A DNA stretch of 57,479 nt from Desulfovibrio sp. An276 (GTDB taxonomy: Bacteria; Desulfobacterota; Desulfovibrionia; Desulfovibrionales; Desulfovibrionaceae): positions 1-57,479 of the forward strand of contig NZ_NFJC01000019.1 in assembly GCF_002159665.1 (NCBI RefSeq). Reading direction: 5' to 3'. Below are positions 24,407-35,500 of this stretch, one piece after another (within the stretch, counting starts at the first letter, position 1; each line of letters opens with the position of its first letter). The notes under the pieces were generated by a model. That model searched no databases. It was not told where the DNA came from and was given only the letters and a program-made list of their open reading frames with translations. Both the position numbers and the translations under genes were made by a program.

Positions 24407-24703
24407 ATGTTCCATTGTCCGGAATGTGGAGCGAAAACTGTGTGCGTCCAAGGCACACAAATTCAGGGGCATTGCACAAATCGCTGGTACATATTCCAGC
24501 GGCTCACGGTGATTGTGGTGGCTGGTACTGTCTCTGGACCTCTCGCCACTATCTTCGCACATGAGCAGCTGCCCAACTGGTCACTTCTTGCCCACATGGC
24601 AATCGGCTGCGGCATTGGCAGCATGGAGCCTCAAGCCGCTCTCGTGAGAGCGCGCAAGGTGCGCAAGATGACAATGCTCGCTCCTGATGACGCCAACGAA
24701 TAG
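24407..24703 (+). CDS. Hypothetical small protein with an N-terminal zinc-ribbon-like motif
   Basis: 98 aa. The start MFHCPECGAKTVCVQG has a CxxC knuckle, and further Cys residues (near 12 and 23) could complete a zinc site, somewhat like Ogr/Delta phage activators. A hydrophobic stretch (LTVIVVAGTVSGPLATIF) follows, and a basic C-terminus ends the protein. The frame is open from TTG 24368. The ribosome site before ATG 24407 is poor. It could be a decayed phage-type gene. I do not recognise a function. Confidence 0.35.
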   Translation: MFHCPECGAKTVCVQGTQIQGHCTNRWYIFQRLTVIVVAGTVSGPLATIFAHEQLPNWSLLAHMAIGCGIGSMEPQAALVRARKVRKMTMLAPDDANE

Positions 24704-25187
24704 ATGATTGCAAGCAGCACACCTCCCTGATATTACCCTTTACAGAGCAATAAATCCATGCTCTTTCTTTGCAGTCCTCGAATTTGCAAAGACTCAAGGC
24801 ACAAAACAGGGCACAATTGCTGCGCTACTATCATTGATAATATTCATGAAAACACACAGCAACACGAAAACAATACAGTACGACAACACAAAATATTGCA
24901 CTTGCATTCCCGTTTCCCGTGGCATAGAAAGGCAGCATCCGGGAAGCAGGACGGACAGGACGATCCCGGGGAAGCATCTTGCACGGTATCTCTTGCCCTT
25001 CGTCCTCGCTTTCGGGACAGAGAGCCCGGAAGAGCCAACAAGAGAGCCCCTGCACTCATTGTTCGGGAAAGCCCCTCTCAACGACTGCCATCCGCACTGG
25101 CAGCAAAGGTGCAGGCCAGAACAGGGGAAACGCAAGGAAAGGCTGAATGCCTTGTAGGCTGACAGCCAATGAAGGAAAGAGGCCCGC
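24704..25187. other. Intergenic stretch without recognised gene
   Basis: About 480 bp. Frames here are short or shadow-like, and the first part (24,700-24,920) is AT-richer. No terminator with a clear T-run or RNA motif was recognised. It should hold the promoter of the ATPase at 25188. Confidence 0.4.
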
Positions 25188-26261
25188 ATGAAAAAGCCCG
25201 CTGTCTCAAGGATGTGTGTGCGGGGATTCAGGTCCATCAGGGAATGCGACCTTGCCCTCGGCAACCTCAATGTGCTCATAGGCTCCAACGGTGCCGGCAA
25301 GTCCAGCTTCCTGCAGGTCTTTTCCCTTCTGCAGCACATGGCGACAGGCAGACTGCAGATGTATGCCGGCAAATACGGAGGCCCCGACGCCCTTTTGTGG
25401 TACGGGGCAAGGAAGAGCAGAAAGCTTCATCTGGAAGTCACCTTTGCTGACGGCAGAACCTATTCCTGCACCCTGGAACCAACGCAGGACAACCGCTTCC
25501 TCTATACGGAGGAAAGTGTACAGGATAGCGAGGAAAACACTGTTTTCCGGGATGCAGGCCATTTCGAATCACGCCTTGCTGCGCACAGCGAGCGTCACGA
25601 AAGCCTTCAGGTTTTTGCTGCCATGAGAAACTGGCATCCTGTGCACCTCAATGACGCTGGTGCATGCGCAAGGCAGCGTCAGGCGATCAACGACACACAC
25701 TTTCTGCGCCCGGACGGAAGCAATCTTGCCCCCATACTCCACCTTCTCCAAAGCGCTCATCCCCACCACTACAACCGTCTTGTGCGCACAATACGGCTTG
25801 CTGTGCCCTTCTTTCGGGACTTCGTCCTGCGCCCCTGCCAGGACAACAAAGGTCAGATCGAGCTTTACTGGACAGAACAGGGCTGTGACGTGCCCCTGAA
25901 GGCCCATCTGCTCTCGGACGCCATCCTGCGCTTCATGTGCCTTGCAACCCTTCTGCTCTTGCCAGAAGAACTCAAGCCCGCAACCATTCTCATTGACGAG
26001 CCCGAGCTCGGACTCCACCCCTATGCCCTGAAGCTTCTTGCAGGCATTCTGCGCTCCACATCGCACACCCGGCAGATCCTTGTCTCTACCCAATCCGTGG
26101 CCCTGGTAGACGAATTTGCCCCGGAAAACATCATCGTGGCTGACCGCAGCATGGAAGGAACGCTTCTGCATCGCCTGGACGTCCCTTCCCTCACAGAATG
26201 GCTCGAAGAGTACTCCCCGGGCGAGCTGTGGCAGAAGAATCTTCTGGGAGGAAGACCCTGA
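25188..26261 (+). CDS. AAA/SMC-like ATPase, COG4637-type
   Basis: 357 aa. The N-terminus reads CVRGFRSIRECDLALGNLNVLIGSNGAGKSSFL, an RecF/SMC-type P-loop (Walker A GSNGAGKS). Near residue 245 comes LLSDAILRFMCLATLLL, equivalent to the ABC signature. Walker B is ILIDEPELGLHP, followed by a switch region ILVSTQS. It lacks a TOPRIM domain and a nuclease partner, so it resembles the stand-alone predicted ATPases of COG4637 rather than OLD nucleases. Related ATPases work in DNA repair or phage defence, but no role can be assigned. AAGGAAAGAGG precedes the ATG. It appears monocistronic. Confidence 0.8.
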   Translation: MKKPAVSRMCVRGFRSIRECDLALGNLNVLIGSNGAGKSSFLQVFSLLQHMATGRLQMYAGKYGGPDALLWYGARKSRKLHLEVTFADGRTYSCTLEPTQDNRFLYTEESVQDSEENTVFRDAGHFESRLAAHSERHESLQVFAAMRNWHPVHLNDAGACARQRQAINDTHFLRPDGSNLAPILHLLQSAHPHHYNRLVRTIRLAVPFFRDFVLRPCQDNKGQIELYWTEQGCDVPLKAHLLSDAILRFMCLATLLLLPEELKPATILIDEPELGLHPYALKLLAGILRSTSHTRQILVSTQSVALVDEFAPENIIVADRSMEGTLLHRLDVPSLTEWLEEYSPGELWQKNLLGGRP

Positions 26262-26652
26262 ACACGGTTCGCGTGCCGGTCTTTTGCAAGGGACAGACCG
26301 AAGAGATCCGTGCGTGATGTGCTTGCTGGCAGTTTTGCACAGGCTACCCGCGGGCTTTCCGGACAAGCCTGATTGCGGCCAGTCAGACTGTCGCCCTGTC
26401 CGACGAGATGGCTATCGCGTTCAGCCCTGACGCTGGGGACAAAGGGCGCTCATCTTCTGTCCTGAGCAGGCAGGATACGCAGGGACAGCAATAGGCGCAG
26501 GGCGTAACACAGACGCAAAGGATCCGTCCCGGAAATGTCCTTATCCAAGCTCTTTTCTTTTGTCCTGCACAAGCGTACAAGTCCGCTCTTCTCACCAAAA
26601 AACCGCAACCCTGCCACAAGCCCCCCGGCAGACACATATTTCGAGAACAAGC
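26262..26652. other. Intergenic stretch before the EamA gene
   Basis: About 390 bp with no supported gene. Frames are broken or overlap the neighbours in antisense. No riboswitch or strong hairpin with a T-run was recognised. Confidence 0.4.
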
Positions 26653-27654
26653 ATGCTTCCAGCAAAATTCAGAGGGCCCTGCCTTGCCCTGACCACAGTC
26701 ATCTTCTGGGGTACCCTGCCCATTGCCCTGAAACAGGTTGTCGCCAGTGTCGACGTTTTCACCATCGTCTGGCTGCGCTTCACAACCATTGCCCTGTGGA
26801 TGTGGCTTGTCCTGCCCCACAGGGCAGAAGGACGCCTCTTCCTGCCCCTGGTGCACCTTTTCAGCCACAACCCTGCCCTCAGCCATCTGGTTGCCTCGGG
26901 CCCCTACAACAGAAAGCGGACGCTTTTGCTCATCCTTGTTGCCGCAGCCGGCCTTGGCGGCAACTTCGTGCTCTACAACTGTTCTGTCATCTACCTCACG
27001 GCCTCTGCCTGCCAGATCGTCTCCCAGGCAGGTCCCATGCTGCTCATGCTGGGTTCGGTCCTCTTCCTGCACGAGTCCATGCACCGCATCCAGGTCGTGG
27101 GCATCCCTGTGCTCCTCCTGGGGATCACCCTCTTCTTCAACCAGAGCCTTGGCGATCTGATAAACCCCGCAGCCGGCACAGGCACGGGCGTCCTTGTGGG
27201 CCTCGCCGCGACCCTGGTCTGGGCCATGTTCGGCATAGCCCAGAAGGTTGTCCTCAGGGAGATGGCCTCTGGCCGCCTCATGCGCCTCATCTACACCCTC
27301 ATCGCCCTGGGGCTCTTCCCCCTTGCGACACCCTCGCACCTTCTCAACATCAATTCCCTCTTCCAGGCGCTGTGTCTGGCCTACTGCTGCGTCAACACCC
27401 TCTTTGCCTATGGCGCCTTCACCAAGGCCATGACTGTGTGGGAGACACCCAAGATCGGCGCGGTACTCACCCTGACACCCCTGGCAACCCTCATGTTTGC
27501 CCATCTCTTCCATCTGATGGCACCTGCGCGCTTCTTTAGCGAAAACCTCAATCTGCTGGGCTTTGTGGGGGCCTTTGTGACCATGTCAGGCGCCTGCCTC
27601 ATTGCAGTGGGACCGCAGTTGAAGACCCTGCTTCCCTGGCACGCGAAGAACTGA
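26653..27654 (+). CDS. EamA-family (DMT) transporter, putative exporter
   Basis: 333 aa with about ten hydrophobic segments arranged as two EamA repeats (about residues 8-160 and 180-315). The beginning reads ALTTVIFWGTLPIALKQV, typical of the family's first helix. Members export amino acids, nucleosides or other metabolites; the substrate here is unknown. ATG 26653 begins the recognisable helix 1 region; the frame from 26560 adds polar, non-homologous residues. The ribosome site is weak. A good terminator follows. Confidence 0.85.
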   Translation: MLPAKFRGPCLALTTVIFWGTLPIALKQVVASVDVFTIVWLRFTTIALWMWLVLPHRAEGRLFLPLVHLFSHNPALSHLVASGPYNRKRTLLLILVAAAGLGGNFVLYNCSVIYLTASACQIVSQAGPMLLMLGSVLFLHESMHRIQVVGIPVLLLGITLFFNQSLGDLINPAAGTGTGVLVGLAATLVWAMFGIAQKVVLREMASGRLMRLIYTLIALGLFPLATPSHLLNINSLFQALCLAYCCVNTLFAYGAFTKAMTVWETPKIGAVLTLTPLATLMFAHLFHLMAPARFFSENLNLLGFVGAFVTMSGACLIAVGPQLKTLLPWHAKN

Positions 27655-27679
27655 AGGCGCAAGCCCTCATGAAAATCTC

Positions 27680-27704
27680 AAGGCCCCTTGCGGGGCCTTT
27701 TTTG
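27680..27704 (+). terminator. Terminator of the EamA gene
   Basis: Stem AAGGCCCC/GGGGCCTT with loop TTGC, followed by a run of T to 27703. Confidence 0.85.
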
Positions 27705-27842
27705 TCTCTCGGGGGAAACGCAAAAGGTCCATAGCCTCTGTCCAAAACCCGGAGGAAGGATTGCCAGGAGAAAGTTCAGGATGCCTCATCGGAAAGAATG
27801 CGGCAACGAAAATTGCCCAGGACATCAATCTCTGCCTGGCGC

Positions 27843-29028
27843 TCAGGCCTTGCCCTTCTGCCAGGCTGTACAGGCGTCGAGCAGATAATGCGCATGGGAA
27901 GGCAAAAGCTTCTTCTGGCTGAAATGTTTGACAATGGTTGCCCTGGCCTCCCTGCCAATGTGCTCGCAAAGCGCAGTATCCTCCAAAAGGTGCGTGATGC
28001 TTGCGACTATGGGCTCCACCTCCTCGCACAGGGCAAGTTCCGGCAGGCACAGGCAGTTTGTCCCGTGCCGCAGGCAGGATTCCGTCGCGTTTTGCGGTGA
28101 CAGAACAAGGGGCACGCCTGTGCTCATGGCCTCAAGCAGTACAGATGATGGCAGCGGGCTTTGCCCGGGAACCAGCATGAGTGTGGCAAGGGCAAGCAGG
28201 TCCCGATACCGTGCAAGAGACAGGGTGCCCACAACAAGGAGACGCTCTGGGTAGTCTGCAAGAAGGGGAGCAAGGGCCCTTGCCGTCTCGCCCTGCCCAA
28301 TCCGTCCCTCGGCCAGAACTACAATGTGGCACTGCCTCCTTGTGACAAGGAGGGTACGCAAAACCTGTTCCAGCCCCGCGATGCACGCAAGCCCCCTGCC
28401 TGCGGAAAGGAGTACGACTTCCTTCGCCTGGGCAATGTCCAGGTTGTCGAAGGCAAGGTTCTCCACTGTGCGGGGAGCGAACCAGTCGTCGTTTACGGGA
28501 TACGGCAGCTCGACCCGCTGATGCAAAAAACCGGGCATGGCTTCACTGGGTCTGCCTGCTGAGAGACTGACCAGAAGATGGCAGCCGAGAACCTGCCTGC
28601 ACAGCAAGCCCTGGCGGGTTGTTTCAAGGGCATTTTGGGGTGTGGCGTGCAAAAGAGTTTCCGCGGACTCTGTCCAGCAGGCTCTGAAGGAATCCGGGAA
28701 GGCCTGTTCCCAGAAAAGGGCGTAGTTGCCAAAAAATGTTGAGACCACCATGTCCGGCACAACGCCGCCTTCCTTAAGCTTTTCAAAGGCGCGCAGGGCC
28801 TGGCAGCCGGCAGCATGCATGGCCTCCACTTCCTGGGCTAAGCTACGGTAATGAGGGCGTTTTTCTACCCCCCCCCCCGAGAAGGATATGGCGCACGCCA
28901 GGCATGCTGTAGCCCTGCCTTTTGTACCCCGAGACAAAGAAGCACTCATGCCTTTCCTCTGCCGCAAGAAAGGACAAGAGTGGCCCCAGGGTGCCGGGAA
29001 AGTGCGTGTTGATGAACAGGATGCGCAT
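27843..29028 (-). CDS. GT4-like glycosyltransferase, out of frame at an 11-G tract (candidate phase-variable gene)
   Basis: ATG 29028 (GGAG five bases upstream) starts MRILFINTHFPG, a typical GT-B N-terminus, and reads in frame to VRHILLGGGG before a stop at 28843. The homologous continuation VEKRPHYRSLAQEVEAM is in another frame beginning at the G tract (28868-28878 on the minus strand) and runs to 27843. It includes the GT4 donor-site region SSVLLEAMSTGVPLVLSPQ. With 11 G the protein stops after about 62 residues; with 10 or 13 G a full product of about 394 aa would be made. The target is probably a surface glycan, lipopolysaccharide or a glycoprotein; the giant adhesin gene lies just upstream on the same strand. 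A one-base assembly error is the alternative. Confidence 0.75.
28868..28878 (-). repeat. Homopolymeric G tract (11 G on the coding strand)
   Basis: Eleven C on the plus strand inside the glycosyltransferase reading frame. Such tracts slip during replication and make ON/OFF switches in surface genes of many bacteria. It is the longest single-base run noticed in the window. Confidence 0.85.
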
Positions 29029-29506
29029 GCAAGCTCCGGGATAGGGGTTCTGGGGCGCGAAGGGCCTTGTGCCAGACTATCCCATATGACAGGCCCAAAG
29101 CGGGCTTGCGTTACAGGATGGCCCAGGGGGATTCGACAGGGGAAAGTTTGGCACAGCATACAGGGAAGAGCTTGAAGTGCCAATGAAAAAACAGTGCTGC
29201 TCTCTTGCACAAGAAGCACAGGGGCAAGGCAGGGCCATGCTTCCGGGATTGGCATCTATGCCAGGGACCTTTGCCGGCATTCCGCGTGGGCTTGGGGCAC
29301 GAGGCTTGGGCCTTTTGGCTAGGTCAGGGTTCGGGAATGAACCTTGCGGATTGTCCAGACCATGCGGAGAGTCTGGACAGCCAGGGGCCCCACGCAAGGG
29401 ATTGGCGCATGGATCACCTTCTCCTTGGCACAATGCGGGCCGCAGAGAGAAATTCCGGGAGCCGCCCACAGATGAGGTGGACGGCCACCGGATATGTGCA
29501 CAGGGG
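29029..29506. other. Intergenic stretch between adhesin and glycosyltransferase
   Basis: About 480 bp. Apart from the hairpin at 29455-29491, no gene or RNA was recognised; open frames on both strands look like random GC-rich frames. Confidence 0.4.
29455..29491 (-). terminator. Probable terminator of the giant adhesin gene
   Basis: Imperfect long hairpin (CCGG/CCGG outer; GCCGCCCAC/GTGGACGGC inner with one mismatch) followed on the minus strand by AATTTCTCTC, 15 bp past the stop codon. Confidence 0.5.
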
Positions 29507-32500
29507 TTAGTTGTTGTTCACCTGGTTCATGGCCGCCTGCACGTTCAGATCGTCGGACGGCAGGCTCACGTCGAGTGAGGTTTCAAGGGTCAGGGAACCG
29601 TTGCTGAACACCTGGGTGTCAGTGTGTCCAGAGTCGACCTTCTGCCAGCTCTCGTCCAGAGTGAGGGCATTGGCATCCCTGTCAACACTAATGCCGTAGT
29701 CCCTTGCCAGCTGATCCATGTTGGTCAGGCTCTCGGCACCTTCGCCTGTGATGAGAACGTCAATGTTGCTCACAATCGGGCCATGCTGGCCGTCTCCCTG
29801 CAGGATGTCGTCCATGGTCAGATCCTCGTTCTCCGAAACCATGAAGCTCACACCCTCGCCGCCATCAACCATGTAGTCCGTACTGTCGTAGGCCACGATG
29901 TCGACAGTGTTTTCTTCCGGCTCATCCGGGGACAGGGAGTACATTTCCTCTCCGTCGGCAAGGGAGTACGTGTCTCTCGTGAAGAGGGGCGTGTCGTCAT
30001 CGCCATTTTCTATGCTGTACACAATGGCTTCGAAATCCTCGTCTGCGTCTGTATCTGCAGTCTCGGAACTGTCGCCCTGGGAGGAATCGGGAATGGTTGT
30101 CTCCTCTTCGCCCGGCGTCTCCTCCGGCTCTACCGGAAGTGGGAGTTCAAGATTGGACAGATCCAGATTCAGGGTGATGGTACCTTGAACAGGGGCGTTT
30201 ACGCCATCATCGACAGTGTAGTCGAAGGATTCTGTCAGTGGCTCGTCCCGATCAGAGATGCCTGCAAAAGCTTCAGGATTAATTTCGTAGGTATACTGAC
30301 CACTGTCCTCGTCAAAGACAAGTGTTCCATACTGTCCATTCGTCTGAGCAAATGTGTATTCCAGAGTGTCGCCATCATCATCGGTGGCAGGCAAAGAAAG
30401 AGCATAGGATTCAAGGCTTGCGATTGTGATGTTCTCACCATACGAGATATCCGGGATGGTGTTTGTTCCCTTGATTATGACACTGAAATCATCGGATGTG
30501 ACAGTTGTATGCCCATCATTTGCCTGAATGCTGACAGATTCAGGAGTGGTCGTGCCCGCAGGATACTTGTTCTGGACAGAGGCATTGGCCTCAAAGCTGT
30601 AGCTCCAGCCTGACTCTGTCTTCTCGAAGACAATGACACCCAGGTCAGGGATGCTCACCTCGGTTGCTCCCTCGGCAAGAGGATAGCTAGTCCCATCATA
30701 CAGGACAAAAATTGTGTGCCTATCCAGCTTGTCCGCATCCTCAATTTCAATGGTGCCAGTATTGTCCCCCTGCCCAGGGGTGACAGTTATTATGGGATCA
30801 TCGTTTTTATTGACAAGTGTCAGACCATCTTTAAATTCTTCTGTCTTCAGACCTCCTGCATCTTTTATGCTGACAGTAAAAGGCAAATCGGTATCACCTA
30901 CCTGAAGGTGGTTCAGCTTTTCCGCAGCCTCGAAAGTGTAGGTTATTTTATTGTTTTGATTGTCTTCTCCCTTGGCGTAGGAAACAGTCAATTTTCCAAC
31001 CAGTTCTCCTTCAAGATATACAGACTGAACTGCTTGTTGCTGGGAGAAATCAGCTAGATCAATTGTTATATTGTCTCCGTTTCCATTACGAAGTCCATCG
31101 AAGACAACAGTGTGCGTGTCCGTGATATCGTCATCAGAGAAAACAAGTGTCCCAGTTATTCCTTCACTATCTTCAATAGAAGTGCTTTTGTCGTCTTCTA
31201 TCTCGGGACTATCATTGTTATTGACTATTGAGAAGGATTGATCAATGTCCTGTGGCTCACCATGATTGTCATCAACAGTCACACTGAAGCTGATTTCCTT
31301 GGACTCCCCGACAGGAAGTGTATTCAGATAGGTATTATCTGGCCTGAAGGTATAGGTGAGTGTGTCCTGAGCATCTTTTTGTGCCAGTGTAATGCCCTCC
31401 AGTGTGCCGATCTGCTTATGCTCTTCATCGTATACAGCGAGAGACTGCGGAAGCTCCTCTGTGTTGAACGTGAGCGCATTGCCAGATGCATCAAGCAGAC
31501 CATTGAAGGTTATGGTATGCGTATCTGACGTATCCACATCGGTAAAGACCACCGACCCCTTATTGTCTGTGACATTAGAGAGAGCCGTATTGATTACTGG
31601 AGCGTCATTGGTACCTGTGACTGTCAGGGTCAAATCACTGCTCGCCTTGGCTCCGGATTCATCCTGAACCACAACCAGCAGGTCTTCTGGCTTAAGCACG
31701 GCACTGGCATCTTGAGCCAATGCGTCAATGGCGTTCCTGAGATCATCACCATAGGTAAGGGTTATTTCACCGCTCTCCTTGTCAATGACAAAGGTGACTT
31801 CATACTTTTCGCCATCGTCCCCAAGAGACAGCCTGGTCGTGTACGACTGCAGTTGTTCGCCACGCGGGAGCTCAAAGGTATAGGTCAGATTCTCGCCTTC
31901 CGCGTCCGTGACCTGATAGCCATAGCCATCCTCCTCACCGGGGGTAATGGTCAGAGTGTAGGAACCTTCTTGCGAATCACTCACCACCATATCGTCCTCG
32001 AAAATCTTGATATCTGCTGTGATTTCGGGAGCTTCATTGCTGCCGTTGATGGTAATCTGCACAGGCTTGGTGACAGTATCTGTGCCGTCATTGACACCGA
32101 CCTGAACCTCGAAGCTCTTACTCTCGCCCGTGTTGAGCTCGCGCACAAGATCACTTCCCTGATTGAGGGTAAAAGTATAGTTGCCGTCAGAGCTCATTGT
32201 GATCTTGCCCACATAGTTGTCGTCATCCGGATCCTGCTGGGCAAGCTCAAACGTGAGTTTTCCGTCTGCTGACTTTGTCCCTGTCACGTAGACAGTGACT
32301 TGACTCTCTTCTTCAGAAACAGCGATGAAGTCTTCTCCAACCTGAATGCCGTAGGTCAGCTCGTCACCCGTATCGATATCCTGGGCGTTGACCTTGCCTG
32401 TAGCGGAAATGTCCGGCTCCCCAGAGTCCTCGGGAGTATACTTCTCCAGCACGGAAAGCACCGGACGCGTCACGATCACTTCGGGAAGATCGTTCTGGCC

Positions 32501-35500
32501 ATGGATGGTGACAGTGATGGTCTCGGTAACTGTTCCCCCTTGCGAAGTTACTTGTACTGCGAAATTTTCCTCAACTTCTTGGCCCTCACGCAAATGCTGC
32601 ACTTTGTCGTACTCCAAAGTGTAGGTGTAGAAGCCGTCCTGCCTGAGAACAAGGGTTCCATATGTGCCCTGGATGAAGGTAGAGGCATTAGTGTAATCGG
32701 CTTTTTCATCCGTCTGGCCTTCTTTAAGAAATACTCCCTTGACAGTGTAGCTTTCGTTGTAGGCTTCAATATTCAGGCTGCCGCTGACAGCGTGGGATCC
32801 AGGGCCCTGGGTTCCCTCTTCTCCTTCAGGAATTACACCCTCCTCGGTGATGCCGACATCGAAGGTCCCTGTGATTTCAGGCTCATCTGCCTTGCCCACA
32901 AGGGTGATGTTGATCGCGGACTCTGTTGTTGTCTGGTCATTGTGATCTGCTTCCGTGGCACCTTCGACAGAAGATTTGTCGGTCACAACGATGGGAACAG
33001 TGAAGTCTACAGACTGACCATCCTTGAGATCCTTGCTGACCTTTGAGTCTTCATGGGCTGTAAAGGTATAGCTGAAATTGTCACCGTTGACATGGAATGT
33101 CAGTTCGCCGTAGCAGACATCTCCATCTTCTTCATTGAATGCCTCCTTAGAGACAAGCTTGTAACCATTCCCGTCGGCAAGCACATAGATTGTCTTGCCA
33201 TCATCCACATCAATGGTTTTGCTGTCGCCAAGCTTCACCTGCAGACTGTGCGTGTCGTAGACATCTCCCGCACCATCGGCATTGTCGATGTCCTCGATGT
33301 GCAGCGTGCCTTGTTCTTCATTGTCCTCGCTCCCAAGCTCAACGGTCAGGGCAGGAGCGTCCACTTCCGAGGCATCCCCTGTGCCGGTTATCTCCAGCTG
33401 GAGCATCTCGGACATTTTTTTCCCGTTGATCCAGATGCTCACATTTTCCGTGACCACCTGGCCGGCATTGAGCGCGTCTGCTCTGCTGTCGAGTTCGTAG
33501 CGTACCTCGCCAGTCGCCTTGTCCCAATAGACAGTGCCGTATTCTGTTTCGAGGGAATAGGTACCGGTCTCCCAGCTCTCTCCGAAGCGGATTTCCAGAT
33601 CAACCTCGGGGAAGCCTTGTATTGTGACATCTTCTTGGTCCTTATACACCCATTCAAAGGAACCATCATCCTGTTGTTCCAATGTGGCAGTGGCCTGCGA
33701 AAGCTCACTTTCTTGTACGCCCTCCTCATTTGCATCCACCAAGATGCCGTCTTTATTCCAGTGCAACAGATTGATCGACCCACTATCGTCTTTAGTGTAG
33801 TACACAGTCAGCGACAAGCCGTTATAGATCCCTTCATCATAGAGACCTACAGTTCCCTCTTCGTCACCGACATGAACAAGGCCACCATCAGGGCCTGGTT
33901 CAGTCACAGGCATCTCGATGGGGTTTTGCATATCCACTGCTGGCAAGGGACCACCACTTTGTGCTCCTTCACATTCGAATTTGATGGCTACAGAGTCCAT
34001 GGCACCATGCTCGTCACGCACGGTTACATAGAAAATGTCGCTATTATCATCGGAAGTCACTATATCTTCGGGATTTCGACTGTATTTGTAGTGACCGTTA
34101 TCGTCCACATACAGAGTGCCGTGATCAAGCTGGACGCTCTGCGTTGGGGTGAGTTGATCAAGAGTAAGATGCAATGTGTCAAGGTTCTGCGATCCCTCTG
34201 CTTCAGGATTTGGATACCACTGCTTATAAACTGTAATGCCATCCTTCCCGGTCTCGCCATAGACGTAATAGGTCGTCCCATCTTTGGTGTAGCTGAGGAA
34301 ACCGCAATACAGCTCCTCGGAAGAATTATCCACGTCGGATAATTCAAGCTCTCCCTCAACCTGTCCCCAGTTGGGGACTGTACCCTTGTGAGTGTACACA
34401 CCATCCTGATCAGGACCGTCTTGGCAGCTGTCGGTTACCGTAATCTCGGGAGCATCATTGGTGCCCTTTGCGATGATGTCGATCGAGGAAGGCACAGTAT
34501 GTGTCCCGCCATTGGGAGCCTTCGAGGTGAATGACAGCTGGACATTTTCCAGCTCCATTGTTTCACCGACGTTGAGATGTTCTAGTTGATTTTCACCAGT
34601 AGTGTACTTGTATTCATAGTCAAGCGTCACAGTGTTGCTGTCTTTATCCTGTTTCCAGGTGAAGATGAAGGTGCCGTATTTGCCTGGAATTTCCTGAGAT
34701 TTACCATCAGTGAAGCTCAAAACAAACTCTTCGACACCACTGCCACTGCCCATATCCACAGTCACGCTGATTGTGTCTTGCAAGTCGGGATCCGTGACTT
34801 TCACAAACCCATGCAGCACAGAATCCTCTCTGTCAGCCCAGACATCACTGAAATCCGTATCCAGCTGCGACATATTTTTATCATGGACATGCTGCCCTTC
34901 CCAGATGTACTCCGTGCTGTCTATTGCCGTGGCCTCATCGTCTACACCCACAAGCATGCCGACAAGATTCACACGATCGGAGTGGGCCCCGAGATCGTCC
35001 TTGCAGATCACGGACAGACCAGCAAAAATATTCTTTATTTCGCCGGCAGAGATATTCTTTCCCGCATCCTTGTCGAGTTCAATGCGAATGACCCCCTCGG
35101 CGTCAATGCTGATGGTGCCAAAGGAGGACGTTGCCGTGTTCCCGTTAATGGTCCACATGTTGGCAGCCTGGGTTAAGCCATCCTCGCCAGTATACACAAA
35201 GCTGTAGCTGACGACGTGAGTTCCCTGAGCGCCTTCATATTGGTCAGAATCCCTGTCCAAACCGGCAATCTTTCCGATGTATTTTCCTGTGCTGCCATCA
35301 CTGTTGCTTTGCAGCGTGATATGGAGTTCTCCTTTAGCCTTATCGAAATACATGCAATTTTGTTCGCCTGGATTCTCTTGTTCAGGCTTAGATGTCACAA
35401 CTTCAAGAGCTTCGTATCCAGTATCTAGGTTCGCATCCTCTACAGCCACAACATCATTGATATACGGCTTGTCGTTGCTGCCGGAGACTGTGGCCGAAAG

